Source: Microbispora sp. ZYX-F-249 (lineage in GTDB: Bacteria > Actinomycetota > Actinomycetes > Streptosporangiales > Streptosporangiaceae). From it: DNA of 64,000 bases. Position numbers and translations under genes: made by a program. Shown in pieces: positions 1 to 9,068 of the stretch. How positions within the stretch are numbered: position 1 is the first letter of the stretch; each line of letters starts with the position of its first letter. The notes beneath the pieces were generated by a model. The model was not told where the DNA came from, searched no databases, and saw nothing but the letters and a program-made list of their open reading frames with translations. The stretch spans positions 1 to 64,000 of the forward strand of contig NZ_JBDJAW010000040.1 in the NCBI RefSeq assembly GCF_039649665.1. The letters run 5' to 3'.

Positions 1-435
1 GTGAAGACCAACAACCTCACGCAGGCGCCCGACTTCACCGCCAAGCTCGGCGAGCGGGTGGAGTTCGTCGTGATCACTCACGGGAACTTTTTCCACACCT
101 TCCACATCCACGGACACCGCTGGGCCGACAACCGCACCGGCCTGCTGCAAGGTCCGCAGGACCAGAGCCGGGTCATCGACACCAAAACCACGGGACCCGC
201 CGAGTCGTTCGGCTTCCAGGTGATCGCCGGCGAGCGCGTCGGCCCCGGCATGTGGATGTACCACTGCCACGTGCAGAGCCACTCCGACATGGGGATGGCC
301 GGCACGTTCTGGGTGACCGACGAGGACGGGCACGTGCCCGGCCACTCCATGGACGAGATGCAGGCTCACTCGACGAGCGGCACCCCGAGCCCCTCCGCGG
401 GCGACATGCAGGGCCACTCCATGCACGGCATGTGA
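1..435 (+). CDS. Multicopper oxidase, C-terminal cupredoxin domain (5' part outside window)
   Basis: This is the last cupredoxin domain of a multicopper oxidase, an enzyme that couples one-electron oxidation of a substrate or of Cu(I) to reduction of O2 to water. The copper ligands are visible: HTFHIHGH near residue 32 and [14 protein letters not shown] near residue 88, the latter supplying the Cys and His of the type 1/type 3 sites. After the domain comes a His/Met-rich tail (HSMDEM, GHSMHGM), which in this family often loads or buffers copper. Complete enzymes have two or three domains of 300-500 residues, so the first base of the window lies inside the gene and the GTG at position 1 need not be the true start. 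The gene is followed by a convergent terminator. Confidence 0.85.
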   Translation: MKTNNLTQAPDFTAKLGERVEFVVITHGNFFHTFHIHGHRWADNRTGLLQGPQDQSRVIDTKTTGPAESFGFQVIAGERVGPGMWMYHCHVQSHSDMGMAGTFWVTDEDGHVPGHSMDEMQAHSTSGTPSPSAGDMQGHSMHGM

Positions 436-565
436 CGGCGACGCCGTCGTACGTCCGAACCGAGGTTCCGGCGCCTGCCATGGCCGGGACGAACGACGCC
501 GTGCGGGCGCGGAGAACATGCCTCGCCGACGGCCGCGGAGGCGAGATCGACCGGATGTCACCCGT

Positions 566-606
566 CCGGATAGGACCTGCGGGCTCTCACCGCCGGTCCT
601 ATCCGG
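566..606. terminator. Bidirectional hairpin between convergent genes
   Basis: A perfect 12-bp inverted repeat, CCGGATAGGACC at 566-577 and its complement at 595-606, with a 17-nt loop. It lies between the stop of the copper oxidase and the stop of the oppositely oriented ROK gene, so it can end both transcripts. No T-run follows, as is usual for actinomycete terminators. Confidence 0.6.
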
Positions 607-709
607 CGCTCCGCCGGTAGGCGGTGTCACCGGCATCGCCCTCGCGGGCCACGGGACATGACGGATCGCAGGCGCTGCGATCGCCGAGGCGTGGACGGGG
701 AGACACTCC

Positions 710-1903
710 CTATGCCAGGAAGATCTCCTCGCGGGCCTGCTCGAGTGCGGCGAGCACGGCGCCGCGCAGCACCGGGTTGCCCTCCACCCCGCTCGTGACG
801 ACCTGCGGCGGAACGGGGCAGATGCGCGCGACCGCGTCCTCCACGCGGGCGGTCAGCGCCACTCCGCCGGCCCGGCAGACCTCACCGGCCAGCACCACGA
901 GGCCGGGGTCGAGCACCACGCTCACCGACGCCACGCCGAGGGCGAGCCTGGAGGCGACCTCGTCGAGCAGCGGCTCGCCCGCGGCCCCGGCCGCGACGGC
1001 CGCGGTCACGCAGTCGGCGGCGGTGTCCCCGGCGAAGCCGTGCTGACGGGCCAGCTCGGTGACGGCCTCGGAGCTGACCAGCGACTGCAGGCCGCCTCCG
1101 AGCGACGGCAGGCGCCCGGGAACCGCCCTGACGTCGTCGGCGAGCGGCACCCCGGGCACCGGGAGATAGCCGATCTCCCCCGCGCTGCCCGACCTGCCGC
1201 GGTGCAGCCGCCCGCCCAGCACGACGGCGAGGCCGATGCCCCGGCCCACCCACACGAGCACGAAGTCGTCCGCCTCCCGGGCGGCGCCCTTCGCGCGTTC
1301 GGCGATCGCGGCGAGGTTGACGTCGTTCTCGATCGTGACGTCCCGGCGCAGGTCGCGCGCGAGCGCCTCGTGGATGCCCTCGTGCCACTGCGGCAGGTCG
1401 AAGGAGAACCGCACGTCCCCGGTGCGGGGATCCACGACGCCGGGCGTGCCGATCACGACGCCGCGCAGCCGCGACAGCGCCACCTTCGCGCTCCTGCAGG
1501 CCTTCACCACAGCCGTGTGCACGAGCGACACGGGGTCGTCCTGCCCCTCGGGAGAGGCCGTCACCTCGGCCACCACGTCGCCGTTGATGTCGGCGATCGC
1601 CGCCGACACCCGATCGGGGCCCACGTCGAGCCCGGCGACGTACGCGCAGGAGGCGATCACGCCGTACAACGCGGCGTTGGGACCCCGGTTGCCCGCCTGC
1701 TCCCCCACGACCTCCACCAGGCCGCGCTCCTCGAGACGTGCCAGCGTCTGGGACGCGGTGACCTTGGACAGGCCGGTGAGCTCGCCGATCTGGCCGCGCG
1801 TCAGGGGACCCGAGGCGAGCAGCAGTTCGAGGGCGGCCCGGTCGTTGATCTCCCGGAGCAGCCGGGGCACGCCAGGACGTCGCTCCATGCTCCTGCTTCC
1901 CAT
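710..1903 (-). CDS. ROK-family transcriptional regulator
   Basis: A winged-helix repressor fused to a sugar-kinase-like ROK domain; such proteins sense sugars or sugar phosphates and repress transport or catabolic genes. Residues about 15-70 hold the MarR-like HTH (LTRGQIGELTGLSKVTASQTLARLEERG). Residues about 90-390 hold the ROK fold, with GLDVGPDRVSAA as the phosphate-1 loop, IENDVNLAA, and a GSAGEIGYLPVPG segment at the position of the ROK signature. The typical CxCGxxGC zinc motif is not evident, as in many ROK regulators without metal. The ATG at 1903 follows GGAG with good spacing; an ATG five codons later is poorly spaced. It is divergent from the EEP-family gene, with a LacI/CebR-like operator between them. 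The ligand is unknown. Confidence 0.85.
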   Translation of the reverse strand: MGSRSMERRPGVPRLLREINDRAALELLLASGPLTRGQIGELTGLSKVTASQTLARLEERGLVEVVGEQAGNRGPNAALYGVIASCAYVAGLDVGPDRVSAAIADINGDVVAEVTASPEGQDDPVSLVHTAVVKACRSAKVALSRLRGVVIGTPGVVDPRTGDVRFSFDLPQWHEGIHEALARDLRRDVTIENDVNLAAIAERAKGAAREADDFVLVWVGRGIGLAVVLGGRLHRGRSGSAGEIGYLPVPGVPLADDVRAVPGRLPSLGGGLQSLVSSEAVTELARQHGFAGDTAADCVTAAVAAGAAGEPLLDEVASRLALGVASVSVVLDPGLVVLAGEVCRAGGVALTARVEDAVARICPVPPQVVTSGVEGNPVLRGAVLAALEQAREEIFLA

Positions 1904-2063
1904 CGTCTGAGTCTCCGGCTCGCCGTCGTGCGCCTGCCCACGCCCCGCCGGTTCGCTCGGCCCCCGGTGGCGCTTCGACCATGTGCGCCCGTGAATGAAC
2001 AACAAGGTTTCCAGCAAGCTTAGCGAGCCGGGGAGCGCGGGGAACGCCCCAGGTCGAACGTAT

Positions 2064-2077
2064 TGGTAACGCTCCCA
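2064..2077. promoter_or_regulatory. Candidate CebR/LacI-type operator
   Basis: The 14-mer TGGTAACGCTCCCA differs at two positions from the palindrome TGGGAGCGCTCCCA, the binding site known for the cellobiose regulator CebR of Streptomyces. It lies in the divergent region between the ROK regulator and the EEP-family gene, 43 bp upstream of the latter's ATG. No LacI-family gene is in the window, so the binding protein would be encoded elsewhere. A perfect 12-bp palindrome CCTCATATGAGG follows about 15 bp downstream. Confidence 0.35.
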
Positions 2078-2119
2078 CTGTTCATGAGGATGCCTCATAT
2101 GAGGCTCGGAGGGAGCGCC

Positions 2120-4039
2120 ATGACCGAGACGGCCCCGCAGACGCACGCCACGCCGCGCCGCGGACTGCCCGATCCCCGGTGGACGCCGGTCATGCTCGTG
2201 ACCGGTGTCGTGCTGCTGTTCGACGTGGTGCGGGTGTTCCTGCCGTCCCTCATCACCCTGTACGGCAGGGCGGGCGAGACCGCCCCCGCGAGCATGGGGG
2301 CGTACGCCGCGCTGTGGTTCGTCCTGCCGTTCGCCGCCGTCCCCGCGGCGCGGCTCGCGTCGCCCCGGCTGGTCAGGGCGGCGGGCGCGGTGGCGCTCGC
2401 CGCGGCCCGGCTCGGCCTGCAGGCCGCCGACGGGGGGACGCCCCAGCTGCTGCTCGCCTCCGCCGGCGTCACGGCGGGCCTGGTCTTCCTGTACGGCTGC
2501 GCGCGGACGGCGGCGGGCACGTGGGTGCCGGCGGGGCTGACCGGCGGCCTGGCCGGCGCGTCGATCGTCCATCTGGCCCTCGACCGGATGGACCTCGTCT
2601 GGCGGGACGGGCCGCTGCCCTGGCTCGCCGTCGCCGCGCTCTGCGTCGTCTTCCTGTGGTCCGTACGGCTCTCGCCCGCGTCGCCCGCCCCCGCACCGGC
2701 GGCCGTGTGGTTCGCCTTCGGCCCGACGCTCCTGCTCGCGGGCCTGTACTGCGGCGGACCGGCCATGCTCGCGCAGGACACCGGACAGCACACCGCCCCC
2801 TTCACGGCCCTGTCGGTCACGCTCCAGGCCGTCGCGCTGTGCATGGCCGTCGTGTACGCCTGGACGACGTCGTGGGGCTGGACGGCGGGGCTCTTCCTGG
2901 TCGCCGGGGTGGCGGCCGCGGAGGCCGGCGTGCAGGGCCTCCCGGCCCTCGTGGCGACCGTCGCCCTCGGCGCCTGCGCCGGCGCCGCCGGGCTGCGCAC
3001 GGCCGCCACCGCGGAGAGCGGGGGCGGACGCCAGGGCGTCGCGGTGCTGGGCGGGATGTTCGTGTTCCTGGTCGCGGCGTTCCTCTACTACGCGGCCTTC
3101 GACACCGACCTCGGGTTTCCCAACGCGCTGGTCCCGGTGGCGGTGGCCGCCCTGGTCGCCGCCGTCGCCACGCGGCGGGGCCGGCGGCACCGGTCCGCCC
3201 CCGCACGGCGGGCGCCACGCCGCTGGGGCTCGATCACCGTGTCACTGGCCCTGCTGACCGGCCTCCTCACCTGGCGGCCGCTCCCCGCCGAACGGCCGAT
3301 CGGCGGGAACGAGTTCACGCTGGTGGCGTACAACATCCGGATGGGCTTCGGGCTGAGCGGGCGGCTCGACCTCGACCGCGTCGCCGCCTGGGCCGCGACA
3401 CGGCGCCCCGACGTGGTGCTGCTCAGCGAGGTGGACCGGGGCTGGCTGCTGAACGGCGGGCACGACGACCTGGCGAGGATCGCCCGCGGCCTGGGCATGC
3501 GCTACTACTTCGCGCCCGCCGCGGACCGCCTCTGGGGCGACGCGCTGCTCACGAACCTCCCCGTCGCCGAGATCGGCTCGACCCGGCTGGGCCGGCACGG
3601 GTACCCGACCGGCGCACAGGCCCAGTCGATCGTGCTGGAGGTCGGCGACCACGAGGTGGGCATCGTGAACACCCACCTGCAGGAGCCGCGCGGGCAGGCG
3701 CCCGAGGTGGCGTCGATCGCCCGGCGGCTCGCCGCCGCCGCTCTCCCGCCCGGGGTCGGCGTGGCCGATCCGCGCCCGGTGATCGTGGCGGGAGACCTCA
3801 ACACGACGCCGTCCGACCCCCGGATGCGCGTGCTGGAGGCCGCGGGCCTGTCCGACCCGCTGCGGGCCTTCGGCGACCCGCCGACCTCGCCCGCCGACGC
3901 TCCCGTGCGGCGCATCGACCACGTCCTGATCTCGGCGGGGATCACGGCGGTGGCCGCGGAGGCGCCCCGCGTGCCGTTCTCCGACCACCTCCCCGTCGTC
4001 GTACGGCTGCGTCTGGATCAGGCCCGCCCGGCGCCGTAA
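2120..4039 (+). CDS. Membrane-anchored endonuclease/exonuclease/phosphatase-family protein
   Basis: A 639-residue protein in two parts. The first ~360 residues carry about ten hydrophobic segments (for example VMLVTGVVLLFDVVRVFLP and GVAVLGGMFVFLVAAFLYYAAF). The last ~230 residues form an EEP domain, with VAYNIRMGFG at its start, LLSEVDRGW (metal Glu), VAGDLNTTPSDPR (Asp/Asn pair) and FSDHLPVVV (catalytic Asp-His). Family members cut phosphodiesters or phosphomonoesters of nucleic acids, phosphoinositides or sphingolipids; with an integral membrane anchor a lipid or surface substrate is likelier than DNA. The catalytic domain orientation was not determined. The ATG at 2120 follows GGAGGGAG; earlier in-frame starts lack a ribosome site. 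Confidence 0.75.
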   Translation: MTETAPQTHATPRRGLPDPRWTPVMLVTGVVLLFDVVRVFLPSLITLYGRAGETAPASMGAYAALWFVLPFAAVPAARLASPRLVRAAGAVALAAARLGLQAADGGTPQLLLASAGVTAGLVFLYGCARTAAGTWVPAGLTGGLAGASIVHLALDRMDLVWRDGPLPWLAVAALCVVFLWSVRLSPASPAPAPAAVWFAFGPTLLLAGLYCGGPAMLAQDTGQHTAPFTALSVTLQAVALCMAVVYAWTTSWGWTAGLFLVAGVAAAEAGVQGLPALVATVALGACAGAAGLRTAATAESGGGRQGVAVLGGMFVFLVAAFLYYAAFDTDLGFPNALVPVAVAALVAAVATRRGRRHRSAPARRAPRRWGSITVSLALLTGLLTWRPLPAERPIGGNEFTLVAYNIRMGFGLSGRLDLDRVAAWAATRRPDVVLLSEVDRGWLLNGGHDDLARIARGLGMRYYFAPAADRLWGDALLTNLPVAEIGSTRLGRHGYPTGAQAQSIVLEVGDHEVGIVNTHLQEPRGQAPEVASIARRLAAAALPPGVGVADPRPVIVAGDLNTTPSDPRMRVLEAAGLSDPLRAFGDPPTSPADAPVRRIDHVLISAGITAVAAEAPRVPFSDHLPVVVRLRLDQARPAP

Positions 4040-4088
4040 TGGTGGGCGGGCGTCCTACCGAGGTCAACCAGGCGGGATAATCGACTAC

Positions 4089-4553
4089 ATGCGACTTTCT
4101 GCCCGTGTCGACTACGCCCTCCGTGCCGCCGCCGAACTCGCCGCGGCGGGTGAGGGACCCACCACGGTGGGCGAGCTGGCCAAGGAGCAGGAGATGCCCC
4201 CCAAATACCTGGAGAACATCCTGCTGCAGATGCGGCGCGCCGGGCTGGTGCGCGGTCAGCGGGGCCCAGAGGGGGGCTATGTCCTGGCACGGCCGGCCAG
4301 TCAGATCTCGCTCGCCGACGTCATCCGCGCGGTGGACGGACCACTGGCCAACGTGCGGGGCGAGCGGCCCGAGCACGTCGGCTACCAGGGCGCCGCGCAG
4401 GCGCTCCAGCAGGTGTGGATCGCGCTGCGGGCGAGCGAGCGGGCCATCCTCGAGGAGGTCACCCTGGAGCAGATCGCCAAGGGCGAGCTGCCGCCGCGGG
4501 TGACCGAGCTGGCCGCCGACCCGGCGGCGTGGGACTCGCACATGCCCGTGTGA
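4089..4553 (+). CDS. Rrf2-family transcriptional regulator
   Basis: A 154-residue winged-helix regulator of the Rrf2/IscR/NsrR group. The N-terminus MRLSARVDYALRAAAELA and the motif MPPKYLENILLQMRRAGLVRG mark the family DNA-binding helices, and GPEGGYVLARP is the wing. The protein has no cysteine, so it cannot hold the Fe-S cluster of IscR or NsrR; it belongs with the cluster-less members such as CymR, which respond to other signals. It lies 49 bp after the EEP-family gene and 34 bp before the DNA glycosylase, all on the same strand, so the three may be co-transcribed. The target genes are unknown. Confidence 0.85.
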   Translation: MRLSARVDYALRAAAELAAAGEGPTTVGELAKEQEMPPKYLENILLQMRRAGLVRGQRGPEGGYVLARPASQISLADVIRAVDGPLANVRGERPEHVGYQGAAQALQQVWIALRASERAILEEVTLEQIAKGELPPRVTELAADPAAWDSHMPV

Positions 4554-4587
4554 GCCGCCCGTCCCCGATCCTCACGGGAGGAGAGCC

Positions 4588-5373
4588 GTGCCGGAGGGTG
4601 ACGCCGTCTACCGGACCGCCAAGCGGCTCAGGCAGGCCCTCGACGGCCGGAGGCTGACCCGCAGCGACTTCCGGGTGCCCCGTTACGCCACCGCCGACCT
4701 GCGCGGCCGGACCGTGATGACGACGATCTCGCGCGGCAAGCACCTCCTGACCCGGGTGGAGGGCGGGCTCACCGTCCACACCCACCTGCGCATGGAGGGA
4801 AGCTGGCGGGTGGACCCGGCGGGCCGGCCCACACCCCGGGGGGACGTGGTCCGGCTGATCCTCGCCAACAGCGAGTGGCAGGCGGTCGGCACGCGGCTGG
4901 GGATGGTCGATCTCGTGCCCACCGACCGCGAGGAGCGGGTCGTCGGGCACCTCGGCCCGGACCTGCTCGGTTCGGACTGGGACGCCGCCCTGGCCGTACG
5001 GAACCTGCTGCGCGCCCCTGCGCGGACGATCGGGGAGGCGCTGCTCGACCAGCGCGACCTGGCGGGCATCGGGACGATCTGGCGGGCCGAGACGCTGTAC
5101 GCCGCGCGGGTGTCGCCGTGGCGTCCGGTGGGGTCGATCCCGCAGGACGAGCTGGAGGCGCTGGTCTCGACCGCCCACCGCCTGATGGACGCGAGCAAGG
5201 ACGCGCCGCTCCCGGTGACGACGGGCGACCCGCGCCCGGGGCGGTCGCTGCTCGTGTACGGCAGGGCGCGCCGCCCCTGCCGCCGCTGCGGCACGCCGAT
5301 CGGCCGCGGGGAGATGGGACCTCAGCCGTCCGAGCGGCTGATCTACTGGTGCCCCGCCTGCCAGCGGGACTGA
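4588..5373 (+). CDS. Formamidopyrimidine-DNA glycosylase / endonuclease VIII family (Nei2-like)
   Basis: A bifunctional DNA glycosylase/AP lyase that removes oxidised bases in base-excision repair. The mature N-terminus P2-E3 of MPEGD is the catalytic pair, the proline forming the Schiff base. The middle H2TH region (LLDQRDLAGIGTIWRAETLY) binds the abasic strand. The C-terminus carries a four-Cys zinc finger, CRRCGTP...CPACQ. The 261-residue length is standard. MPEGDAVYRTA is closer to actinobacterial Nei2/Nei1 proteins than to MutM, which usually starts MPELPEVE. The ATG follows GGGAGGAGAGCCGTG. Confidence 0.88.
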   Translation: MPEGDAVYRTAKRLRQALDGRRLTRSDFRVPRYATADLRGRTVMTTISRGKHLLTRVEGGLTVHTHLRMEGSWRVDPAGRPTPRGDVVRLILANSEWQAVGTRLGMVDLVPTDREERVVGHLGPDLLGSDWDAALAVRNLLRAPARTIGEALLDQRDLAGIGTIWRAETLYAARVSPWRPVGSIPQDELEALVSTAHRLMDASKDAPLPVTTGDPRPGRSLLVYGRARRPCRRCGTPIGRGEMGPQPSERLIYWCPACQRD

Positions 5374-5688
5374 CCGGCCCACGGCGCGGACCCCGAACAC
5401 CGGGAAACGCCGACAACGGGACCGTGAACACTTGAGCCGCGAACACTGGGCCGCGGGCGGGGAGACATCGGGCCGGACGGACGCGGCCGGCGGAAACAAT
5501 GCGACGGGGAACGGAAAAGGGCCTGCGTGGGCCAGGCACCCGCCCATGGGATCGGGACAGGCGCCCGGGTCCGGGACGATCCGGACTGCGAGCACGGGCC
5601 ACGCCTTACCATCGGCCGACCCGGGCGGACCGGCCAGGCGAAGTTGCGGGGACGCCTCCGCCGGTGCGGCGGGGCGGAAACACGCCGC
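5374..5688. other. 315-bp intergenic stretch
   Basis: It lies between the convergent nei2-like and clgR genes. The only structure I see is a 14-bp palindrome GCCGCCTAGGCGGC overlapping the clgR stop codon. Short open frames on both strands have no convincing ribosome site or recognisable sequence. Confidence 0.5.
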
Positions 5689-6045
5689 CTAGGCGGCGAC
5701 CATGTCCTTGACCTCGGGGAAGCCCTCGAACTCCGGCCCCGCGGGCACGGTCTCGGGGATGGGCAGGCGCTCGTGCTCGGGCACTTCCGCAAGCACGGGG
5801 GCGGCCTGCAGCTCGGCCAGCGCGAACTGGTCGGACACCTCACGCAACACCTGGGACAGCGGGACCCCGAGCGCGCCACAGATCGAGGCGAGCAACTCGG
5901 AGGAGGCTTCCTTCTGACCGCGCTCGACCTCGGACAGGTAGCCGAGTGAGACACGCGCCAACGTGGAGACCTCGCGAAGGGTGCGATTCTGCCGCACCCT
6001 CAGCCGCCGCAGCACGTCACCGAGCAGCTGACGCAGCAGGATCAT
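5689..6045 (-). CDS. clgR: ClgR/PopR-type XRE-family regulator of Clp protease genes
   Basis: A 118-residue activator with an XRE helix-turn-helix ([26 protein letters not shown], residues about 22-48), closely resembling actinobacterial ClgR, which turns on clpP/clpC operons and is itself degraded by ClpP through its C-terminal tail. The tail here ends VAA, like the AA-ending degrons recognised by Clp. The start at 6045 is set by GGAGGGAG seven bases upstream; the frame stays open to 6318 but has no ribosome site there. It follows cinA, the gene order known in Streptomyces and mycobacteria. A ClgR-like box in the upstream gap suggests autoregulation. Confidence 0.85.
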   Translation of the reverse strand: MILLRQLLGDVLRRLRVRQNRTLREVSTLARVSLGYLSEVERGQKEASSELLASICGALGVPLSQVLREVSDQFALAELQAAPVLAEVPEHERLPIPETVPAGPEFEGFPEVKDMVAA

Positions 6046-6273
6046 CTGTCGCTCCCTCCCCAGGGGGGGCGCCTTCACGACGCCTCGCGCGGTGGGCTCA
6101 TGCCGCCCCTTCTTCATCTGCCCTTCGTACATACGCCTCGCCGTCATCATCGGTTCGCTCGGCCCCTTCGCCGGGCGTGTGCCTGTCTTGCTCCTCGCCG
6201 ATGGCTCACGGACCTCACTCACAGCTCCACCGTACCTGTAGAGGGCGACACCGCGGCAGACCGAGGCGAGCAT

Positions 6274-6287
6274 GTTCGCTGGGGACG
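6274..6287 (+). promoter_or_regulatory. Candidate ClgR box
   Basis: GTTCGC-TGGGG-ACG matches the reported Streptomyces ClgR site GTTCGC-N5-GCG except for one base. It lies in the gap between the cinA stop and the clgR start, the place expected for autoregulation. Confidence 0.4.
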
Positions 6288-6304
6288 TAACGCGGTAATC
6301 ACCC

Positions 6305-6793
6305 TCAATGTTCCCCAAGATTTGCCTTCAGCACACCTTCCAGCAGCTTCAACGCCTCCTGACAAGTGGTGTTTCTGATCGAGTCCCTGTCCCCGGTCAA
6401 GCGCAGGTCGCGGTGCCAGATGCGCTCACCCGGTCCCGACAGCGCGATGTGGACCGTGCCGACCGGCTTGCCGTCCTGCGGGTCGGGGCCCGCGACCCCG
6501 GTCACCGCCAGGCCGTAGTCGGCGTCGGTGAGTTTCCGCACTCCGGCGGCCATGGCCGCGGCCACCTCGGGATGCACCGCCCCCTCCCTGTCGAGGAGGC
6601 CGGAGGGGACGTCGAGGAGGCTCGCCTTGAGGTCCGTGGCATAGGCGATCACCCCGCCCCGGAACGCGGCCGAGGCCCCCATCGGGCCGGTCATCGTGGC
6701 CCCGATCAGGCCGCCCGTGAGCGACTCCGCCACGGCGGCCGTCACGCCCTGCCGGACCAGCAGGGACAGCACCTCGCTCGCCAGGCCCATCAT
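6305..6793 (-). CDS. cinA: CinA C-terminal domain protein (nicotinamide-nucleotide amidohydrolase, PncC-type)
   Basis: A 162-residue stand-alone CinA C-terminal domain, the enzyme that deamidates NMN to nicotinate mononucleotide for NAD recycling. Family signatures are visible: [24 protein letters not shown] near the start, [13 protein letters not shown], and [12 protein letters not shown] with the substrate-binding GVAGP loop. The N-terminal molybdopterin-binding domain of full-length CinA is absent, the usual state in actinobacteria. Its ATG overlaps the pgsA stop as ATGA (6790-6793), so translation is coupled. Confidence 0.88.
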   Translation of the reverse strand: MMGLASEVLSLLVRQGVTAAVAESLTGGLIGATMTGPMGASAAFRGGVIAYATDLKASLLDVPSGLLDREGAVHPEVAAAMAAGVRKLTDADYGLAVTGVAGPDPQDGKPVGTVHIALSGPGERIWHRDLRLTGDRDSIRNTTCQEALKLLEGVLKANLGEH

Positions 6794-7629
6794 GAGGTCC
6801 GCGCGCTCCTCGCCACCTGCCGCAGCCGCACCGCCCGCACCACGTAGTCGGCCCCGGTCCCCACCGTGACCAGCAGGGCGAGGCCCATGACCGCCCACCT
6901 GACCAGGTCGGGCACGCCCGGCACGATGTAGAGGGCGATGGCCACGATCTGCAACACGGTCTTCACCTTGCCCCCGTAACTGGCCGGGATAACCCCGTGC
7001 CTGATCACGAGGAAGCGCAGCAGCGTCACCCCCGCCTCACGGGCGATGATCACCAGGGTGACCCACCACGGGATCTCGCCGAGGTAGGAGAGGCTGAGCA
7101 GGGCGGCGCCGATGAGCGCCTTGTCCGCGATCGGGTCGGCGATCTTGCCGAAGTCCGTGATCAACGCGTACTTCCTGGCGAGCCAGCCGTCGAGCTGGTC
7201 GGTGAGGGACGCGAGCAGGAAGACGCCGAGGGCCGCCAGGCGCCAGGCCTGCCCCTCGACGAACAGGAAGACGGTGAAGACGGGGACGATCGCCAGCCGG
7301 GCGATGGTCAGGGCGTTCGCGATGTTCCAGGTGCTGACACGGTGCGCCGGGGCCTCTCCGGCGACGCCCGCGGACGGCGGCTCCGGCGCGGTGCGGCCGT
7401 CGGCCCGCGGGCCTCCCGCCTGCTCCCCCGCGCCCGCCGGCCCGCCGACGGGCACGGCGTCAGGCTCCTGGGAAAGGCCGGACCCGGCCTGCGGGGCGGG
7501 CGCCGGGGTCGCCACCGGCGCGGCGGCGGGCACGGCGGGGGGCACGGCGGCGACCGGCGGCGCCGCGGGCTCAGGTGTCACCTCTCCCGGGCCCGCCACG
7601 TCCACCGGCGGCTCACCGCGCTCCGTCAT
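6790..7629 (-). CDS. pgsA: CDP-diacylglycerol-glycerol-3-phosphate 3-phosphatidyltransferase
   Basis: An integral membrane enzyme that makes phosphatidylglycerol phosphate (or a related phosphatidyl product) from CDP-diacylglycerol. The CDP-alcohol phosphotransferase signature is complete: [20 protein letters not shown] and then ADPIADK, holding the DxxDGxxAR-x8-GxxxDxxxD metal site. About five or six hydrophobic segments follow. The first ~85 residues are Pro/Ala/Gly-rich low-complexity sequence, an N-terminal extension common in high-GC actinomycetes and probably cytosolic and unstructured. The start overlaps the rimO stop (ATGA, 7626-7629). The exact acceptor alcohol cannot be read from sequence; PgsA is inferred from context. 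Confidence 0.85.
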   Translation of the reverse strand: MTERGEPPVDVAGPGEVTPEPAAPPVAAVPPAVPAAAPVATPAPAPQAGSGLSQEPDAVPVGGPAGAGEQAGGPRADGRTAPEPPSAGVAGEAPAHRVSTWNIANALTIARLAIVPVFTVFLFVEGQAWRLAALGVFLLASLTDQLDGWLARKYALITDFGKIADPIADKALIGAALLSLSYLGEIPWWVTLVIIAREAGVTLLRFLVIRHGVIPASYGGKVKTVLQIVAIALYIVPGVPDLVRWAVMGLALLVTVGTGADYVVRAVRLRQVARSARTS

Positions 7630-9038
7630 GTGCCTGCCTTGATCCGGGCGATGAGGTCGACCCCCTCGGAGTCGACGGCGACCGCCTGGACGATCTGGCC
7701 GGGGACCAGGCCGATGCCCTGGACCGTGACCGCCCCGTCCACCTCGGGCCCCTGGTGCGCCGCACGGCCCTCGTAGCCGCCGTCGCCGAGGTCCTCCTCG
7801 ATCAGGACCTCCAGCTCGGTGCCGATGCGCTCCTCGGCCCGCTGGGCGGTCAGCTCCTCGGCGAGCTCGGTCAGCGTCGCGACGCGCTCGTCGACCACGT
7901 CCTGGTCGAGCTTGCCCTCGAAGCCGTACGCCTCGGTGCCTTCTTCGTCGGAGTAGCCGAAGACGCCGATGACGTCCAGCCTGGCCTCCTCGAGGAAGCT
8001 CACCAGCTCGTCGAACTCCTCCTGGGTCTCCCCGGGGAACCCCACGATGAAGTTCGACCTGACGCCCGCCTCGGGCGCGCGGTCGCGGATCTGCGCGAGC
8101 AGGTCGAGGAACCTCTTCGGGTCGCCGAAGCGCCGCATCCGCCGCAGCACGGTGCCGCTCGCGTGCTGGAAGGACAGATCGAAGTAGGGCGCGATCCCCT
8201 CGGTGGAGGCGATCACGTCGAGCAGCCCGGGCCGCAGCTCGGCGGGCTGCAGGTAGCTGACGCGGACCCGCTCGATGCCCTCGGTCGCGGCCAGCGGGGG
8301 CAGCAGCTTCTCGAGGGCGCGCAGATCGCCCAGGTCCTTGCCGTACGACGTGGAGTTCTCGCTGACCAGCACGAGCTCCTTGACGCCCTGTCCGGCCAGC
8401 CAGGCGGCCTCGGCCAGCAGGTCCTCCGGCCGGCGCGAGACGTACGAGCCGCGGAAGGCCGGGATCGCGCAGAACGTGCAGCGCCGGTCGCAGCCCGACG
8501 CGAGCTTGAGGGACGCGACCGGGCCGCCGGTGAGCCGTTTGCGCAGCGTGCGCGGGCCGCTGGCGGGGGCCACGCCCGCCGGGAGCGCGTCGTCCTGGCC
8601 GTGGCCGGGGATGTGCGCCCGGGCGGCCGAGCGCTCCACGGGCGTGATCGGCAGGAGCGTGCGGCGGTCCCGGGGCGAGTGCGGGACCAGCGGCCTGCCC
8701 GCGAGCACGTCGTCGAGACGCTCCCCGATCTCCGCGTAGTCGTCGAAGGAGATGACGGTCGCCTCGGGCAGGGCGTCGGCGAGCTGCGCGCCGTATCGCT
8801 CGGCCATGCAGCCCGCCGCCACCACCTTCGCGCCCGAGTCGGCCGCGGCGAGCAGGGTGTCGATGGAGTCCTTCTTCGCCGAATCGATGAAGCCGCACGT
8901 GTTGACGACGACGACGTCGGGATCGTCGTCGCCGGTGTGCCAGCCGGCGGCCTCCAGGCGCGCGGCCAGCTCCTCGGAGTCGACCTCGTTGCGGGCGCAG
9001 CCCAGCGTGATCAGCGATACGGTTCGGCGAGAAGACAT
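7626..9038 (-). CDS. rimO: Ribosomal protein S12 methylthiotransferase
   Basis: A 470-residue radical-SAM enzyme that methylthiolates an aspartate of ribosomal protein S12. The UPF0004 domain holds the auxiliary-cluster cysteines ([11 protein letters not shown] at ~14, [13 protein letters not shown] at ~48, [10 protein letters not shown] at ~77). The radical-SAM motif is [11 protein letters not shown] near residue 180, and a TRAM domain closes the protein. [11 protein letters not shown] and the [12 protein letters not shown] region separate RimO from the related tRNA enzyme MiaB. It lies 30 bp downstream of the rodZ-like gene and its stop overlaps pgsA. Confidence 0.92.
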   Translation of the reverse strand: MSSRRTVSLITLGCARNEVDSEELAARLEAAGWHTGDDDPDVVVVNTCGFIDSAKKDSIDTLLAAADSGAKVVAAGCMAERYGAQLADALPEATVISFDDYAEIGERLDDVLAGRPLVPHSPRDRRTLLPITPVERSAARAHIPGHGQDDALPAGVAPASGPRTLRKRLTGGPVASLKLASGCDRRCTFCAIPAFRGSYVSRRPEDLLAEAAWLAGQGVKELVLVSENSTSYGKDLGDLRALEKLLPPLAATEGIERVRVSYLQPAELRPGLLDVIASTEGIAPYFDLSFQHASGTVLRRMRRFGDPKRFLDLLAQIRDRAPEAGVRSNFIVGFPGETQEEFDELVSFLEEARLDVIGVFGYSDEEGTEAYGFEGKLDQDVVDERVATLTELAEELTAQRAEERIGTELEVLIEEDLGDGGYEGRAAHQGPEVDGAVTVQGIGLVPGQIVQAVAVDSEGVDLIARIKAGT

Positions 9039-9068
9039 GATGCGAACTACGGTATCGGCAGTCGGCGA

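Noticed and set aside
5432-5692. An 86-codon plus-strand frame after nei2
   Set aside because: Low-complexity Gly/Ala/Arg sequence, no clear ribosome site and no recognisable motif; it reads into the 3' end of clgR antisense.
5689-6318. Longer ClgR reading from 6318
   Set aside because: The extension has no ribosome site and would cross the ClgR-like box; GGAGGGAG before 6045 and family length favour the short form.
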